Assembly: GCF_000832305.1 (NCBI RefSeq)
Contig: NZ_CP010537.1
Coordinates: forward strand, 1,612,001-1,676,000
Length of the DNA: 64,000 nt
DNA from: Cupriavidus basilensis
GTDB taxonomy: Bacteria > Pseudomonadota > Gammaproteobacteria > Burkholderiales > Burkholderiaceae
Reading direction: 5' to 3'
The translations under genes and the position numbers were made by a program. Positions 54,144-62,541 of the stretch are shown here, one piece after another. The notes under the pieces were generated by a model. It had not been told where the DNA came from. It did not search any database and saw only the letters and a list, made by a program, of their open reading frames with translations. Position 1 is the stretch's first letter. Each line of letters begins with the position of its first letter.

Positions 54144-55385
54144 ATGCTTCCTGCTTACCTGACTCATGCACGGATCGTCTTGCCCGATGGCGTGCTAGCT
54201 GACAGCGCCTTGCTGATCGATAACGGCCACATCGCGGCCATCGAGCCCGATGCCGCCGCCGTGCCGCGCACTGCCCAGGTGATCGACCTGCGTGGCCAGA
54301 CGCTGCTGCCCGGCCTGGTCGACCTGCATTGCGACGCCATCGAGAAAGAAGCCGAGCCGCGCTCGCAGGTGATGTTCCCGCTGGATTTTGCCGTGGCGCA
54401 GATCGATCGCCGCAACGCCGCCGCGGGCATCACCACGCCTTACCATGCGATATCGTTCGCCGGCAGCTCGTTCGGCGTGCGCAACTTCGACACCGCCGGC
54501 GAGCTCGTGCGCGCCGTGGCCGCCTTTCGCGGCCACAGCCTGGTGGATAACCGCATCCATTGCCGTTATGAAGTCACCGACGCCAGCGCGTTGCCGGTGC
54601 TGGAGCAACTGGTGGATTCCGGCCTGGTGGATCTGGTCTCGGTGATGGACCATTCGCCCGGGCAGGGCCAGTTCAAGACACTGGAGGCTTACCTGGCCTA
54701 CATGATGGGCAACCACGCCATGAGCCTCGAAGAGGCCCACGCTGCCGCTGCCAGGAAACTGGTGGAGCAGGACGGCGCACTGGACCGGGTTGAACGCCTG
54801 CTGGCACTGGCCGCGCGCACAGGGGTGCCGGCCGCGAGCCATGATGACGACTCGGCGCAGCGTATTGCCACCATGCATGCGCTGGGCGTGCGCATGAGCG
54901 AGTTCCCGATCAACCTGGAGACGGCGCAGGCCGCCAAGGCAAAGGGGCTGCCGACCATACTTGGCGCGCCCAACGTGCTGCGTGGCCAAAGCCAGAGCGG
55001 CTCCATGCGCGCCATCGACGCCATCAACGCCGGTGTGGCGGACTGCCTGTGCTCGGACTACCAGCCATCCACGCTGATTGCCGCCGCCTTTGCCGCGGAA
55101 CGCCTCGCTGGCCTGAGCTTGCCACAGGCTGCCGCGCTGGTCAGCGCCAACCCGGCCGCGGCTTGCGGCTTGTCCGATCGCGGGCGCATCGGGGCCGGGC
55201 TGCGTGCCGACCTGGTGGCGGTCGCCATGGTGGCCGGCCAGCCGCTGGTGACGCATACGTGGTCATCGGGCCGGCTGGTATTTGCCGCGCGCTATCCGGC
55301 GGGCGCCCTGGCGCCTGACGGCACGGGCGTGGTCCAGATGCCGGCGTCCGACGCACCAGGCGAACCAAGGCGTGCGGCGGCATGA
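54144..55385 (+). CDS. phnM: ribose 1-methylphosphonate 5-triphosphate diphosphatase PhnM
   Basis: A 413-residue amidohydrolase that removes pyrophosphate from the ribose 1-phosphonate 5-triphosphate intermediate. Metal and family segments are LPGLVDLHCDAIEKEAEPR, ITTPYHAISFAGSSFG, the canonical VMDHSPGQGQF, ASHDDDSAQRIATMH and GAPNVLRGQSQSG. It is the canonical PhnM of this operon, unlike the divergent copy at 47049. The start codon follows a gap rather than an overlap. Its stop overlaps the MOSC gene by four bases. Confidence 0.94.
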   Translation: MLPAYLTHARIVLPDGVLADSALLIDNGHIAAIEPDAAAVPRTAQVIDLRGQTLLPGLVDLHCDAIEKEAEPRSQVMFPLDFAVAQIDRRNAAAGITTPYHAISFAGSSFGVRNFDTAGELVRAVAAFRGHSLVDNRIHCRYEVTDASALPVLEQLVDSGLVDLVSVMDHSPGQGQFKTLEAYLAYMMGNHAMSLEEAHAAAARKLVEQDGALDRVERLLALAARTGVPAASHDDDSAQRIATMHALGVRMSEFPINLETAQAAKAKGLPTILGAPNVLRGQSQSGSMRAIDAINAGVADCLCSDYQPSTLIAAAFAAERLAGLSLPQAAALVSANPAAACGLSDRGRIGAGLRADLVAVAMVAGQPLVTHTWSSGRLVFAARYPAGALAPDGTGVVQMPASDAPGEPRRAAA

Positions 55386-55969
55386 CCATGGCGGCCGATA
55401 TTGGCAACGGGTGGGCCGAATCGCCGCAGGCGGGCAGCGTGGCCGCGGTAAGCCTGAGCGCCACGCACACCTTCAGCAAGACGGTGACGCCGGTCATCCG
55501 CCTGCTGGCCGGGCTGGGCGTGGAGGGTGACGCGCATCTGGGGGAAACCGTCAAGCACCGTTCCCGCGTGGCGGTGGACCCGAGCCAGCCGAACCTGCGG
55601 CAGGTTCACCTGCTATCGGTGGAACTGCAGGCGATGCTGCTAGCCGCTGGCCATGCGGTGGCGCCGGGCGCGCTGGGCGAGAACATCACCACGCAGGGCA
55701 TCGACCTGCTGGCGCTGCCAACCGGCGCGCGGTTGCACCTGGGCGAGACCGCGCTGGTCGAGATCACGGGGCTGCGCAATCCCTGCGCGCAGATCGAGCA
55801 CTTCCAGCCGGGCCTGCTCGCGCGGGTCCTGGGTCGGGACGATGAAGGCAAGCTGGTGCGCAAGGCCGGCGTCATGGGTATCGTCGTGGCCGGCGGACTG
55901 GTGCGCGCGCACGACGCGATCCGCGTGACGCTGCCGCCCGAGCCTCACCGGAAGCTGGATCGGGTCTGA
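55382..55969 (+). CDS. MOSC-domain protein at the end of the C-P lyase operon
   Basis: A 195-residue MOSC-domain protein (molybdenum-cofactor sulfurase C-terminal fold). Recognisable are VSLSATHTFSKTVTP, GVEGDAHLGETVKH, VHLLSVELQAML, LGENITTQGIDLLALP, VEITGLRNPCAQIEHFQPGLL and GVMGIVVAGG. It overlaps phnM by four bases, so it is made with the C-P lyase proteins. The Cys in RNPCAQIE is the expected reactive or metal-sulfur residue. Its role in phosphonate use is unknown. Confidence 0.9.
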   Translation: MTMAADIGNGWAESPQAGSVAAVSLSATHTFSKTVTPVIRLLAGLGVEGDAHLGETVKHRSRVAVDPSQPNLRQVHLLSVELQAMLLAAGHAVAPGALGENITTQGIDLLALPTGARLHLGETALVEITGLRNPCAQIEHFQPGLLARVLGRDDEGKLVRKAGVMGIVVAGGLVRAHDAIRVTLPPEPHRKLDRV

Positions 55970-55986
55970 GCAGGGTGCGAGGATGA

Positions 55987-56007
55987 GGGTACGGGTGAGG
56001 GTGAGGG
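55987..56007 (+). other. G-quadruplex motif after the phn operon
   Basis: Four GGG runs are separated by exactly three bases each (TAC, TGA, TGA), a textbook quadruplex pattern. It lies 18 bases after the MOSC stop on the coding strand, between convergent genes. Confidence 0.6.
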
Positions 56008-56026
56008 TGGAGTGGCCCCACAGTGT

Positions 56027-56299
56027 CTAGCGGTGCGACGCGCGGACCGTCCCGTGGAGGGAGCCGTGCCAGTCGCCCGGTATGTCGGGGAAGATCTCGC
56101 ACTCGCCGCGCACGATCAGTTCCACCGTCGCGCAGACGCCCTTGACGCCGCGCGGGCCGACGCAGACCAGGCTGTGCGGGTGTTCCGAATGATTGGGAAT
56201 GGCGTACACGCGCATCCCTTCCTGATAAAGGGGATGCGCGGGCAGCCTGGCGTTGAGTAGTTCGACAAAACGCAAGGGGCTTACAACCGGCTTTTCCAT
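56027..56299 (-). CDS. hypothetical protein, 90 residues
   Basis: I do not recognise this protein. It is small and soluble, and has a reasonable bacterial composition: FVELLNARLPAHPLYQEGMRVYAIPNHS-type start region, then GPRGVKGVCATVELIVRG and CEIFPDIPGDWHG. It has no signal peptide or membrane helix. The ATG is preceded on its strand by GGGAGAGCAAG. It converges on the phn operon. Overlapping frames are less protein-like, which supports this one. Confidence 0.55.
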   Translation of the reverse strand: MEKPVVSPLRFVELLNARLPAHPLYQEGMRVYAIPNHSEHPHSLVCVGPRGVKGVCATVELIVRGECEIFPDIPGDWHGSLHGTVRASHR

Positions 56300-56674
56300 C
56301 TTGCTCTCCCATGGGGCATGGGCGCGACCTCCGGCGGGCTCCGGATGGGCCGAAGGTGCTTGGTGAACGGACTGGACGGGAGGCGGGGGGGCCTTCCGTC
56401 CATGTCACCTGCACGAACCAGGAATGTGGCCAGGACGCCGCGACAGGCGCGGAATACGGCGCAAAAGCCGCTTACCGCGGCGATCGATTCAAGGGGCCAC
56501 GCCGTAAGGTTAGGCGATTTATTGGCGGGATCAAGCTTGCCGTCGGCGTAAAAGAGCTAGTGGGGCGAAGGCGGCACTCAGCGGCCGCCACCGCCGCTCG
56601 GGAAGGCCGGCTGGCGGGCTGAGGTATATTCCACGGGTGGCAGATACGCGCCTCCTACCGATTTCCTTTTCCGC
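56300..56674. other. 375-base gap, no gene seen
   Basis: Short frames here show no family sequence. The AT-richer patch near 56515-56530 may hold promoter elements for the epimerase gene; nothing else stands out. Confidence 0.5.
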
Positions 56675-57814
56675 ATGAACGTTACGCCACCCCTTGCCAC
56701 CGCTGGTGCTGATCCCAAGGCCGCTTCCTTTGCCGCATTGCGCGCGCACTACGATGGCGTCGTCCTGCCGCTCTGGACCGGGCCGGGCTGGAACGCCACG
56801 ATGCAGCTGCCCTACGAGGCGCTGTCCGGCACCGACCAGCAGCCTCTGCCGGTGGCGCGTTACCGCGCCATGGCCTGCGCGCGCCAGCTCTATGTATTTT
56901 CGCAGTGCGATGGCACCGATGGGGCCGCCCATGCCGCGCGCCTGTTCGCATCGCTCGGGGGCCGCTTTGCCGATGGCGGGCAGGGTGGCTTCATCTACAG
57001 CATCGATGCGCAGGGCCAGCCTCTGGATACCACCAAGGACCTGTACACCCACGCCTTCGTCGTCTTTGCCTGCGCGGCGTATTTCAAGCGTTCGGGCAGC
57101 GCGCAGGCGCGTGCCTTGCTGGATGGCGCCACACGGCTGATCGAGGCGCGATTCGCCACCGCGGACGGCCTGTACCATGCCGCGCTAGCGCAAGATTTTC
57201 GCCCGCTAGGCGGGCCGCCCCAGCAAAACCCGATCATGCACCTGACCGAGGCCTACCTGGCGGCGTTCGAGGTCACCGGGGAGCGTTTTTATGCGGACCG
57301 GCTGGCGGGCATTGCCGCCGCCGTGCTGGCCACCTTTGTCGATCCGGCGACGGGTTGCATTGCCGAGTTGCCGATGTGCACCGATCGCGCCGGCAACCGG
57401 GTCGAGCCCGGCCATCAGTTCGAGTGGTTTTCGCTGCTTGCCAGCGCGCCCGCGTTGTTCGAGGACTCCGGGCTTGCGCAAGCGCTGGCGCGCGCCTTCG
57501 GCTTTGCCATGCAGCATGGCGTCGACACCAGCACAATGGGCGTAGCCGCGGCGCTGCATCTGGATGGCTCGCCCAGAGACCCGATCCAGCGCATCTGGGC
57601 GCAGACCGAATTCGCGCGGGCGCTGGCGGTGCGCGGCGACAGCGTGGCGCTGGCGCACCTCCAGGCCTGGCTGAAAGCCTACCCGGCGCGATTCCTGCAC
57701 GCGGGCGGCTGGCATGAGTGCCTCTCGCCGGCCGGCAAGGTGGAGCGCGCGGAGATGCCTTCGACCACGCCGTATCACCTTGCCACGGCTTACCAGGCGC
57801 TGCCGCGGGATTGA
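56675..57814 (+). CDS. N-acylglucosamine 2-epimerase (AGE) family protein
   Basis: 379 residues of the alpha/alpha-barrel AGE family, which isomerises or epimerises sugars (for example mannose/fructose, N-acylglucosamine). Typical segments are LYVFSQCDG, GGFIYSIDAQGQPLDTTKDLYTHAFVVFA, NPIMHLTEAYLA, RVEPGHQFEWFSLL and IQRIWAQTEFARAL, which supply the conserved histidines and arginine of the pocket. The substrate cannot be told from sequence. It is convergent with the Crp/Fnr gene, with 12 bases between. Confidence 0.85.
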   Translation: MNVTPPLATAGADPKAASFAALRAHYDGVVLPLWTGPGWNATMQLPYEALSGTDQQPLPVARYRAMACARQLYVFSQCDGTDGAAHAARLFASLGGRFADGGQGGFIYSIDAQGQPLDTTKDLYTHAFVVFACAAYFKRSGSAQARALLDGATRLIEARFATADGLYHAALAQDFRPLGGPPQQNPIMHLTEAYLAAFEVTGERFYADRLAGIAAAVLATFVDPATGCIAELPMCTDRAGNRVEPGHQFEWFSLLASAPALFEDSGLAQALARAFGFAMQHGVDTSTMGVAAALHLDGSPRDPIQRIWAQTEFARALAVRGDSVALAHLQAWLKAYPARFLHAGGWHECLSPAGKVERAEMPSTTPYHLATAYQALPRD

Positions 57815-57826
57815 CGCCCTGGCCGG

Positions 57827-58546
57827 TCAGCCGGCCGCGCGGCTGAGCAGGCGGTCGAACTCGCTGCGCACGATACGGTAAGACTCGCCGGAAAAGTCTT
57901 CCAGCCCGGCTCGGTTGATCACGGTGATATGGCCGCGGCTGTGGCGGATCATGTTCAGCTCCGCCAGCTTGCCCACCGCCTCGGTCACGCCCTCGCGGCG
58001 CACGCCGAGCATGTCGGCAATGGTCTGCTGGGTCACGTCGAGCTCATTGCAGGGCGAGCGGTCCAGCGCCAGCAGCAGCCAGCGGCACAACTGCGTGGTC
58101 AGCGAGTGGTGGCGGATGCAGACGGCCGTCTGCGACACCTGCGTGAGCAGCGCCTGCATATACAGCAGGGCCATGCGCTGCAGTGCGGGCAGCTCGGGGT
58201 AGATCGCGCGCAGCTCGCTCGCGGCGACGCGAAACCCGGCGCCGGTCCTGCGCACTTCGATCCGGTTGGGCATGGTTTCGGCGCCGGTCAGCGCGGGCAG
58301 GCCCACCAGCCCCTCGCGGCCCACGCAGGCCAGCTCCACGGTGGCCCCGCTTTCCTGCAGCGACATCATCGAGATCACCGCCGTGCTCGGGAAATAGAGA
58401 TGCCGGATGCGTTGGCCGGAGTCGCTCAGCAGTTGCCCTGTGCGCAGGCTGACGCTGTCCAGGCGCGGCAGAAGCAAGCGGCGCTCGCGTGGTGGCAAGG
58501 CGCCCAGCAAGTGATTGCCGGACAAATCCAGTTCGGTGTCGGTCAT
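57827..58546 (-). CDS. Crp/Fnr-family transcriptional regulator
   Basis: A 239-residue Crp/Fnr protein. Residues 8-130 are the cyclic-nucleotide-binding-like barrel (LLLPRLDSVSLRTGQLL, YFPSTAVISMMSLQESG, VELACVGREGLVGLPALTG). The winged helix at 150-215 includes VTQQTIADMLGVRREGVTEAVGKL. The FPSTAVISM and GREG segments belong to a subgroup lacking the cAMP-binding arginine pair, so its ligand is unknown. No Fe-S Cys set is present. A 12-bp direct repeat lies upstream. Confidence 0.88.
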   Translation of the reverse strand: MTDTELDLSGNHLLGALPPRERRLLLPRLDSVSLRTGQLLSDSGQRIRHLYFPSTAVISMMSLQESGATVELACVGREGLVGLPALTGAETMPNRIEVRRTGAGFRVAASELRAIYPELPALQRMALLYMQALLTQVSQTAVCIRHHSLTTQLCRWLLLALDRSPCNELDVTQQTIADMLGVRREGVTEAVGKLAELNMIRHSRGHITVINRAGLEDFSGESYRIVRSEFDRLLSRAAG

Positions 58547-58902
58547 CCCGTTGTCTCCCCAAGTCGAAAGGGTCGCGGCTGCTGCGCCAGCCGACTGGCT
58601 TTTTCTGTTCGGTATGCCACGCAGCCGGGGCTTGACCCGTTAACGTATTAAGCTTCATGCGTGCGCCTGCCGACAGTGGCCGTAGGTTGGAGATCGCCAC
58701 GGTATTGGGGGGATGTGCTTTTGGCTGGATTCAACCCTGGGTTCAACCCTGGGTTCCTACTTTTGACGTAGGAGGGTTTAGGTGGCCCGGGCGCCGCACG
58801 GGGAGGCGGCGGGCGGACCGGCGCAAAGAACCTGAAAAAAAACCTGTAAGTTCCTGCGGGTGGCGGCGACGAATGGGCACATTCACCCAGTTGGAGATTG
58901 CC
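58547..58902. other. 356-base divergent gap with direct repeat
   Basis: It separates the Crp/Fnr gene from the DGA-repeat protein gene. It holds a 12-bp tandem repeat TTCAACCCTGGG (58730-58753, two copies) and a 6-bp stem TCCTAC...GTAGGA just after it. These are candidate binding sites. No gene is seen. Confidence 0.55.
58730..58753. repeat. two tandem copies of TTCAACCCTGGG
   Basis: Perfect 12-bp units back to back, with a third start (TTCC) breaking off. Each contains the near-palindrome AACCC-GGGTT. It may be a regulator site for the DGA-repeat gene or the Crp/Fnr gene. Confidence 0.7.
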
Positions 58903-59541
58903 ATGTACCCGAACCTCACCAAGTCGCCCGCCAAGTCGCTCACCAAGTCACTGTTCGCCGCCGCCATTGCCGGCGCCGTGCTTGCCCTGGGCGGCGCCCA
59001 TGCTGCCAGCCCGGCTGCCCATGGCGCCACCAGCGTGCGCGACATCTACAGCGACGGGGCGCGCACCGCGCCCGTGGATGCCTTCACCGATGGCGCACGG
59101 AGCGGGCGGTTCGATGCGTTCACCGACGGTGCCCGCGCCCGCATGGCGGATCCCTTTACCGATGGCGCGCGCATTGCCGGCCTGGACCGCACTGGTCCTT
59201 CCGCCGATCCGGCGCGCAGCATCGACCCCTTCGTCGACGGCGCGCGCAAGCTCGATACGTTCACCGATGGCGCCCGCATCGCCGGCCTGGATCGCGCTGG
59301 CGTATCCGCCGATCCGGCGCGCAGCATCGACCCGTTCGTCGACGGCGCGCGCAAGCTCGATACGTTCACCGATGGCGCCCGAATTGCCGGCCTGGATCGC
59401 GCCGGCGTATCCGCCGATCCGGCGCGCAATATCGACCCGTTCGTCGATGGGGCGCAGAAAGTGGCTGGCATGGATACCCGCGGCGTCTCGGCGTCGCCGG
59501 CCCGCAGCTTCAACGTGTACCAGGATGGCGCGGATGCGTGA
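58903..59541 (+). CDS. exported protein of DGA repeats
   Basis: 212 residues from the ATG at 58903 (GGAG upstream); the frame is open back to 58657. A signal peptide (KSLFAAAIAGAVLALGGAHA) ends near residue 34. The mature part is built from about ten copies of a short F/Y-x-D-G-A motif (YSDGAR, FTDGAR, FVDGAR) with RS/LD linkers such as RIAGLDRAGVSADPAR. No Cys is present. I do not recognise the family. Asp/Gly-rich spacing could bind metal ions or peptidoglycan, but that is a guess. Confidence 0.7.
   Translation: MYPNLTKSPAKSLTKSLFAAAIAGAVLALGGAHAASPAAHGATSVRDIYSDGARTAPVDAFTDGARSGRFDAFTDGARARMADPFTDGARIAGLDRTGPSADPARSIDPFVDGARKLDTFTDGARIAGLDRAGVSADPARSIDPFVDGARKLDTFTDGARIAGLDRAGVSADPARNIDPFVDGAQKVAGMDTRGVSASPARSFNVYQDGADA
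59212..59460 (+). repeat. 105-bp tandem repeat within the DGA gene
   Basis: Units start at 59212, 59317 and 59422 with a period of 105 bases, 35 codons. The first two are nearly identical at DNA level and the third is cut short by loss of its middle. The near identity suggests recent duplication or ongoing slippage. Confidence 0.8.
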
Positions 59542-59571
59542 GCCGCGCGCGGCCCAATGCGCCGGGGCCGG

Positions 59572-60432
59572 CTACTCGTCCAGCCAGGACCCGCGCAAAT
59601 CGCTCTTTTGCAGCAGTTGCAGCAACGTTTCGGCGGGCCGGCTCAGGCGGCCCGCGCGCAGCGAGATGAATTCCACCTCCGGCAGCGCCGGCAGGCTGTC
59701 GCCGTTGACCAGCGGCGACAGCCCGCGCCCGGACAGGTATTGCGCGCGCACCGTAATGCCCAGCCCGCCGCGCGCGGCGGCGATGCAGCCCGAGTGACTG
59801 CTGCTGGTGCAGACGATCTGCCAGCGCATCCCCGCCTTGGCCAGCGTATCGAGCACGATGGCGCGCGTGACACTGGGCTCGGGCACCAGGATCAGCGGCA
59901 GCGGCTGGCGCAGGTCCGCCACCGTGCCGGGCCGGGCTAGCCACTCCAGCTTGCCCCTGAACAACGGAGACCCGCGCCGGTCGCCTTCGCGGCGCTTGCC
60001 GATCATCAGGTCCAGCGCGCCGGCATCCATCAGCTCGTAGAGCTTGCCGGTCATGCCGATGGTGATTTCCAGTTCCACGTCCGGATGCGAGTTGCGAAAC
60101 GCCGCCAGCACATTGGGCAGGGGGCCCAGCGCGAGGTCATCGGAAGTACCCAGGCGCACGCGGCCTTGCAGGCGCGGCGCGTTGAACTGGGACTCCGCGC
60201 GCGCAATGGCATCCAGGATCAGCCGCGCGTGCGCCAGCAGCGCCTCGCCGTCGGCGGTCATCGTCAAGGTGTGGGTATCGCGCACAAAGAGCCGGCGCCC
60301 GACGTGCTGCTCCAGGCGCCGGACGTGGTCGCTGACGCTGGATTGGGAGAGGCCAAGCTGGCGCCCCGCGTCAGTAAAACTGTGCGCGGCGGCTACGGTG
60401 GCGAAGGTCTTGATCCAGACAGGATTGAGCAT
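59572..60432 (-). CDS. LysR-family transcriptional regulator
   Basis: A 286-residue LysR protein with helix-turn-helix NPVWIKTFATVAAAHSFTDA, LGLSQSSVSDHVRRLEQHVG, then RVRLGTSDDLALGPLPNVLAAF for the effector domain. It is divergent from the DHA2 efflux gene, and a perfect 23-bp palindrome lies just before its start codon. It probably controls the pump and itself. Inducer unknown. Confidence 0.9.
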   Translation of the reverse strand: MLNPVWIKTFATVAAAHSFTDAGRQLGLSQSSVSDHVRRLEQHVGRRLFVRDTHTLTMTADGEALLAHARLILDAIARAESQFNAPRLQGRVRLGTSDDLALGPLPNVLAAFRNSHPDVELEITIGMTGKLYELMDAGALDLMIGKRREGDRRGSPLFRGKLEWLARPGTVADLRQPLPLILVPEPSVTRAIVLDTLAKAGMRWQIVCTSSSHSGCIAAARGGLGITVRAQYLSGRGLSPLVNGDSLPALPEVEFISLRAGRLSRPAETLLQLLQKSDLRGSWLDE

Positions 60433-60439
60433 GCCGCAT

Positions 60440-60462
60440 TGTCATCGGATTTTCCGATGACA
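60440..60462. promoter_or_regulatory. perfect palindrome, likely LysR operator
   Basis: TGTCATCGGA-TTT-TCCGATGACA has perfect 10-bp arms. The inner TCGGATTTTCCGA fits the LysR T-N11-A rule. It lies 8 bases before the LysR start and about 160 bases before the efflux gene. Confidence 0.65.
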
Positions 60463-60621
60463 GTCAATATACCTAGCGGGGTTCCCGATTGGCATGGCCG
60501 GTATTAACATCGGCTGCATTCCTGGCACTGGTTTTGCCCCGGCCGCTTCTTCCGCGGTCCATTCCAGATGCCGCGCCGGTCATTGTCCCTGATTGCCGGC
60601 ACTTGCCTCGAGACGTACCAG

Positions 60622-62016
60622 ATGACCAGCCAAACCTCGCAAAAGGCCATGTTGTGGATCGTCGCAGCGGGCTTCTTCATGCAAACGCTCGACACCACCA
60701 TCGTCAACACCGCGTTGCCCGCGATGGCGCGCAGCCTCAACGAAACCCCCCTCGACATGAAGCCCGTGGTGGTGGCCTACACGCTGACCATGGCCATGTT
60801 CACGCCGGCCTCGGGCTGGCTGGCCGACCGCTTCGGCACCCGTCGCGTGTACTTCGCCGCGATCCTGATCTTTGTGCTGGGCTCGCTGTTCTGCGCAGGT
60901 GCGCAGAACCTGGACCAGCTCGTGATCGCCCGCGTGATCCAGGGCGTGGGCGGCTCCATGCTGCTGCCAATCGGCCGGCTGGCGGTGCTGCGCAGCGTCC
61001 GCGGCGAGCAATACATCGCGGCGCTGGCCTTTGTCTCGGTGGCGGGGCAGGTCGGGCCGATCTTTGGCCCGGTGCTGGGCGGCTGGATCGTGCAGTCGGT
61101 GGCCTGGCACTGGATCTTCCTGATCAATGTGCCCGTGGGCGCCATCGGGCTGCTGGCGGTATTGCGCTACCTGCCCGACCACACCGTTGGCCGCGCGCCA
61201 CCGTTCGACTTTGTTGGCTGCGGCTTGTTGTCGCTTTGCATGGTGGCGTTCTCGCTGGCGCTGGACACCCCGCACGAGGCTAGCCACGCGGCATGGAGCG
61301 GCAGCCTGTTCGCGCTGAGCCTGCTGTCCGCGCTGCTTTACATCCCGCATGCGCGGCGCCGTCAAAACCCGCTGTTCCGGCTGGCGCTATTGCGCGAGCC
61401 CAATTTCAGCGTGGGCCTGGCCGGTAACCTCGTGTGCCGCATCGGCTCGGGCGCGGTGCCGTTCCTGATGCCGTTGCTGCTGCAGTTGCAGATGGGGTAT
61501 TCCCCGCTGCATTCGGGGCTGATGCTGCTGCCGGCCGCACTGGCCGGCGTGGTCGCCAAGCGCTGGATCGTGCCGCTGGTCAAGCGTTTTGGCTATGACA
61601 ACTTCCTGCTGGTCAACACGGTATTGGTAGGTGGCTCGATCGCTTCGTTCGCGGCGATTGCGCCCGGCTGGCCCGTGGGCCTTGCCATTGCGCAGCTCGC
61701 CCTGTTCGGGGCCACCAATTCCATGCAGTTCGCTGCCATGAACAGCGTGACGCTCAAGGGTTTGAGCGTGGAAGACGCGGGCAGCGGCAACAGCCTGTTC
61801 TCGATGGTGCAGATGCTGGCAATCGGCCTCGGGGTCACCATCGGCGGCGGGCTGGTCAGCATGTTTACCGCCCAGATGGGCGTGGCCGGCACAGCTTACC
61901 GGCTGGCGTTCTTTACCGTGGGCATGATCACGCTGCTATCGGCGCTGGTGTTCCGCCGGCTCGATGTCGAGACACTCGACAAGAGCCGCAGCCCGGCCAG
62001 TGTAGCCAGCCGCTGA
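60622..62016 (+). CDS. DHA2-family MFS efflux transporter
   Basis: A 464-residue drug:H+ antiporter-like protein of the DHA2/EmrB-MdtD group. Motif D1-like LDTTIVNTALPAMARSL lies near residue 23, motif A is GWLADRFGTRR near 66, and motif C is GPIFGPVLGGWIV near 145. Over twelve hydrophobic segments are visible. It is probably a multidrug or aromatic-acid exporter under the divergent LysR protein. The ATG at 60622 fits the family; an ATG 18 codons earlier has no better ribosome site. Confidence 0.88.
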   Translation: MTSQTSQKAMLWIVAAGFFMQTLDTTIVNTALPAMARSLNETPLDMKPVVVAYTLTMAMFTPASGWLADRFGTRRVYFAAILIFVLGSLFCAGAQNLDQLVIARVIQGVGGSMLLPIGRLAVLRSVRGEQYIAALAFVSVAGQVGPIFGPVLGGWIVQSVAWHWIFLINVPVGAIGLLAVLRYLPDHTVGRAPPFDFVGCGLLSLCMVAFSLALDTPHEASHAAWSGSLFALSLLSALLYIPHARRRQNPLFRLALLREPNFSVGLAGNLVCRIGSGAVPFLMPLLLQLQMGYSPLHSGLMLLPAALAGVVAKRWIVPLVKRFGYDNFLLVNTVLVGGSIASFAAIAPGWPVGLAIAQLALFGATNSMQFAAMNSVTLKGLSVEDAGSGNSLFSMVQMLAIGLGVTIGGGLVSMFTAQMGVAGTAYRLAFFTVGMITLLSALVFRRLDVETLDKSRSPASVASR

Positions 62017-62063
62017 CGCGCCATGGCGCGACGCGATGCGTCGCGCACCGGCTTGCCCGCTCA

Positions 62064-62462
62064 TCATTCAGTCACGCCGTTCTCATGCAGCAACCGCTCG
62101 CATTCGTCGAGCAGGTCGTGTGCAAAGGCCGACTGGTAATTGGGGTCCAGTGCTTCCATCATTTCGTGAGCGGTGTACAGCCCGGCCTCGCGCGAGAGCG
62201 TGCCGGCGAGCTGGCGCGCGAACTGATCGCTCAGTTGCGACAGCAAGCGCCGCTCGGCCAGCGCCAGTTGCAGCCTGGAACGCGACAGCCACAGGCTCGC
62301 GAGGGTGGCGCCCTGGGCATCGGTCATCCATTGGCGGTGTTCGTAGAATGCCGACAAGCGCTCGGCGGCGAGTGCAAACAGCAAGGCCTTGCGGGTATTG
62401 AAGTCGAGCTTGAGCGCGGGGGCTGGCGCGGGAGCCGAAGCGCCGGGGGGAGAGGTTTTCAT
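62064..62462 (-). CDS. conserved-looking hypothetical protein
   Basis: About 132 residues (from KTSPPGAS; an ATG four codons earlier also exists). I do not recognise the family. The first 20 residues are Ala/Pro-rich; the rest is a predicted all-helical soluble protein with FNTRKALLFALAAERLSAFYEHRQW, LSRSRLQLALAERRLLSQLSDQF-like regions and ALDPNYQSAFAHDLLDECERLL. It may be a small helical-bundle binding protein. It lies tail to tail with the efflux gene. Confidence 0.65.
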   Translation of the reverse strand: MKTSPPGASAPAPAPALKLDFNTRKALLFALAAERLSAFYEHRQWMTDAQGATLASLWLSRSRLQLALAERRLLSQLSDQFARQLAGTLSREAGLYTAHEMMEALDPNYQSAFAHDLLDECERLLHENGVTE

Positions 62463-62541
62463 GATGACTTGCAAATCGTGCGGTGGGGCGCGAGCCTACC
62501 ACGCTATCCGCTATCCGATGTGGGGGCGACGTCCGTGCGGG

